From contig CAVXMG010000031.1 of assembly GCA_963762735.1 (NCBI GenBank), positions 62,001 to 126,000 of the forward strand: DNA of 64,000 nt. The letters run 5' to 3'. The stretch is from DASXKD01 sp963762735. GTDB lineage: Bacteria; Actinomycetota; Actinomycetes; Streptosporangiales; Streptosporangiaceae. The notes under the pieces were generated by a model. The model searched no databases. It worked only from the letters and a program-made list of their open reading frames with translations, and was not told where the DNA came from. The position numbers and the translations under genes were made by a program. Of this stretch, positions 62,619 to 64,000 are shown piece by piece; positions within the stretch are counted from its first letter, which is position 1; every line of letters starts with the position of its first letter.

Positions 62619-63614
62619 ATGCATCCCCCGAAGCGGCGGCTTCCCGATGTGCTGAGGCGTCACACGTCGGCACGCCTCAGGCAAGCCTTCGACCGCGTCT
62701 GTGCGATGCCCGGTATACAAGCCCATGACCGCACTACCTTCGACAGGTGGCAACAAGGTAAGTCGACCCCGTCGGATGGAGAATTCATCAGGCGCCTCGC
62801 CGACGAGCTGGGTGACCCAGAGATTGTGGAGGCCTGGAACGACGACAGGCTGGGGACCAAGCGCGAGGTACCCGATCTGCTAACTCGCTTCCGCAGCCTG
62901 CCCGACAACCTCAAAAGTGAAGTGATGTCTGCGCTCATCGCCGAGTCGTTCCGGGTGAACTCCGCAACCCGTACCTCATTCACGATGCAGGTCGAGCTGC
63001 ACGGTGGCCTGACTGAGGACTGCCACCGGCTTGATGTGAACCTGGCTTGGGAGGGTCGCCTGCCGGCGAACGCGAGCGTCGTGATCGCCCCGGACGAAAA
63101 GGACCTTGTGCAGGCTTGGGCGCGCGACCAATGCATCTTCCGGGAGCTGGTGCCGGTCGGCTCTGACGCGCTCGCCACGGCGATGGCCGCCTTGCGGGAC
63201 ACCCCGCCGGCCCTCCTCTACAAGCCCGCCAACAGCGACACGGTCAGAGAGCCATCGATCCAGGAGAGCCATGAGGGCGGCCAAATCTGTCAATTTGACA
63301 ACGAAGAGGTTTCCGCCGCAGAAATCAGGCTCACCGCGAGCTTGCCCTATCCGGCAGACCTGTCGATGTATCCCGCCATGCTCGGAGCTTACGCGGTGAC
63401 AGGGCGTGCCAAGATCATTATGGTGACCGATCCTAAGTGCGCCGGGCGGCCGCACGCGCTGCGCTTTCTTGGCCAGACCCCGTCATGGGAGTACCGAAGC
63501 GGCGTCGCGGGGAGCCGACTGACGGTCGAGATCGGTGGTAACGGCTCGCTTATAGAGAGGAACTCCGGTGTCGTATTCTTCTGGCACGCTGCTCCTATAA
63601 GCTCCGACGGGTGA
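62619..63614 (+). CDS. HTH-domain protein with an unknown C-terminal domain
   Basis: A 331-residue protein. The N-terminal 80 residues resemble an XRE-type helix-turn-helix (VLRRHTSARLRQAFDRVCAM, then TTFDRWQQGKSTPSDGEFIR and RRLADELGDPEIVEAW). A short helical linker follows, then about 220 residues of a beta-rich domain that I do not recognise (QVELHGGLTEDCHRLDVNLA, SLIERNSGVVFFWHA). ATG 62619 is preceded by TTGGAG. Codon use is less GC-biased than the core genes. It may regulate the cassette or the adjacent peptidase. Confidence 0.65.
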   Translation: MHPPKRRLPDVLRRHTSARLRQAFDRVCAMPGIQAHDRTTFDRWQQGKSTPSDGEFIRRLADELGDPEIVEAWNDDRLGTKREVPDLLTRFRSLPDNLKSEVMSALIAESFRVNSATRTSFTMQVELHGGLTEDCHRLDVNLAWEGRLPANASVVIAPDEKDLVQAWARDQCIFRELVPVGSDALATAMAALRDTPPALLYKPANSDTVREPSIQESHEGGQICQFDNEEVSAAEIRLTASLPYPADLSMYPAMLGAYAVTGRAKIIMVTDPKCAGRPHALRFLGQTPSWEYRSGVAGSRLTVEIGGNGSLIERNSGVVFFWHAAPISSDG

Positions 63615-63693
63615 AACTCGCAATATCAGATGCTCGTGGAGGCGCTGCCTGCCGACGGTACTGCGGTGCTCAGAGAGGGTTAAGACCGGCGAG

Positions 63694-64000
63694 TCAGCTT
63701 TCGCGGGCACGGGTAGCCCGGCCCACGACAAGGCCCTTGTTGTTCGAGATGCTTGCCAGCGCATGCGCGGAAATCCTCATGCCACACCCATCCGGCCGCA
63801 CCATCGACGAACAGTCATGTAGCAAGAAGGAGGCGGCAGGCTCGTCGTACCCGTATACCAGCACCAAATGCCCGCCCTGCAGAGAGCTGTCAACTTTCGC
63901 GGCACTGATGGATAGAATTGCATACATTCCTTGGGCCAGCGCCTCCGTGATCTCGCCCATGCCCAGCGTTCTCATGACGCGGCAACGCATGCCGAGGCGC
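63694..64000 (-). CDS. C39-like cysteine peptidase, truncated by the window end
   Basis: The C-terminal part of a papain-like C39-family protein. The catalytic His region is GGHLVLVYGYDEP, followed by LLHDCSSM with the Asp, and an N-terminal helix EALAQGMYAILSISA. The catalytic Cys would lie further upstream, beyond base 64000, so the 5' end is missing; the ATG at 63990 is internal. C39-like proteins often process peptides, but the specific role here is unknown. Confidence 0.6.
   Translation of the reverse strand, partial: RLGMRCRVMRTLGMGEITEALAQGMYAILSISAAKVDSSLQGGHLVLVYGYDEPAASFLLHDCSSMVRPDGCGMRISAHALASISNNKGLVVGRATRARES

Overview
The window comes from the chromosome of a high-GC Gram-positive actinomycete, probably a filamentous one. 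Pointers are GC-rich codon use, GTG/TTG starts, BldG next to a proton-pumping pyrophosphatase, CarD, the mycothiol enzyme MshA, SenX3/RegX3, an LpqE-like lipoprotein and a DUF2637 membrane protein. Gene order at 1.5-5 kb (bldG, anti-sigma, hppA) and at 33-48 kb (mshA, gpmA, senX3-regX3, lpqE-like, carD, ispF, cysS, rlmB) matches the actinobacterial core. No rRNA or tRNA gene was found, so the genus cannot be fixed.

Layout. 1-1.3 kb: decayed LuxR regulator and an unknown relic. 1.5-5 kb: bldG, its anti-sigma partner, hppA. 5.3-15.7 kb: SixA-like phosphatase, serB / QueA-like / SDR operon, a GAF kinase with NarL regulator, an ABC ATPase, small proteins, Rieske and HD proteins, MarR. 15.8-19.9 kb: MFS exporter, ferritin-like diiron protein, CDF transporter. 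20-33 kb is an ion-homeostasis block: two KimA-like K+ permeases that each end in an OB-fold, a divergent KdpD/KdpE-type pair, an NRAMP-like transporter coupled to an MgtE-type Mg2+ sensor that has no channel, and a CsoR-type repressor. 33-49 kb: core genes plus hmgA, an ECF sigma unit and a MurL-like PP-loop protein. 49.4-53.7 kb: IclR, phospholipase C-like protein, an AlkB-like oxygenase behind a LexA-like site, and a DMT exporter.

53.8-64 kb looks different. Its base composition is visibly lower in GC. It carries a D-alanine cassette: Ala-Glu epimerase facing a tandem double D-Ala-D-Ala ligase, then a MurF-alanine racemase fusion, an Lrp/AsnC regulator and an aminotransferase. SDR debris, an HTH-domain protein of unknown function and a truncated C39-like peptidase follow. 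Two polypeptides would supply the whole D-Ala branch of peptidoglycan precursor synthesis: Alr, Ddl and MurF.

Two cross-cutting observations. First, an intergenic repeat with a varying, co-varying stem and an invariant TCCTCCGTC loop occurs three times, always between converging gene ends. Second, about ten loci contain frameshifts, including ispF, so either sequencing indels or real decay has affected this assembly. These must be checked before gene loss is inferred.
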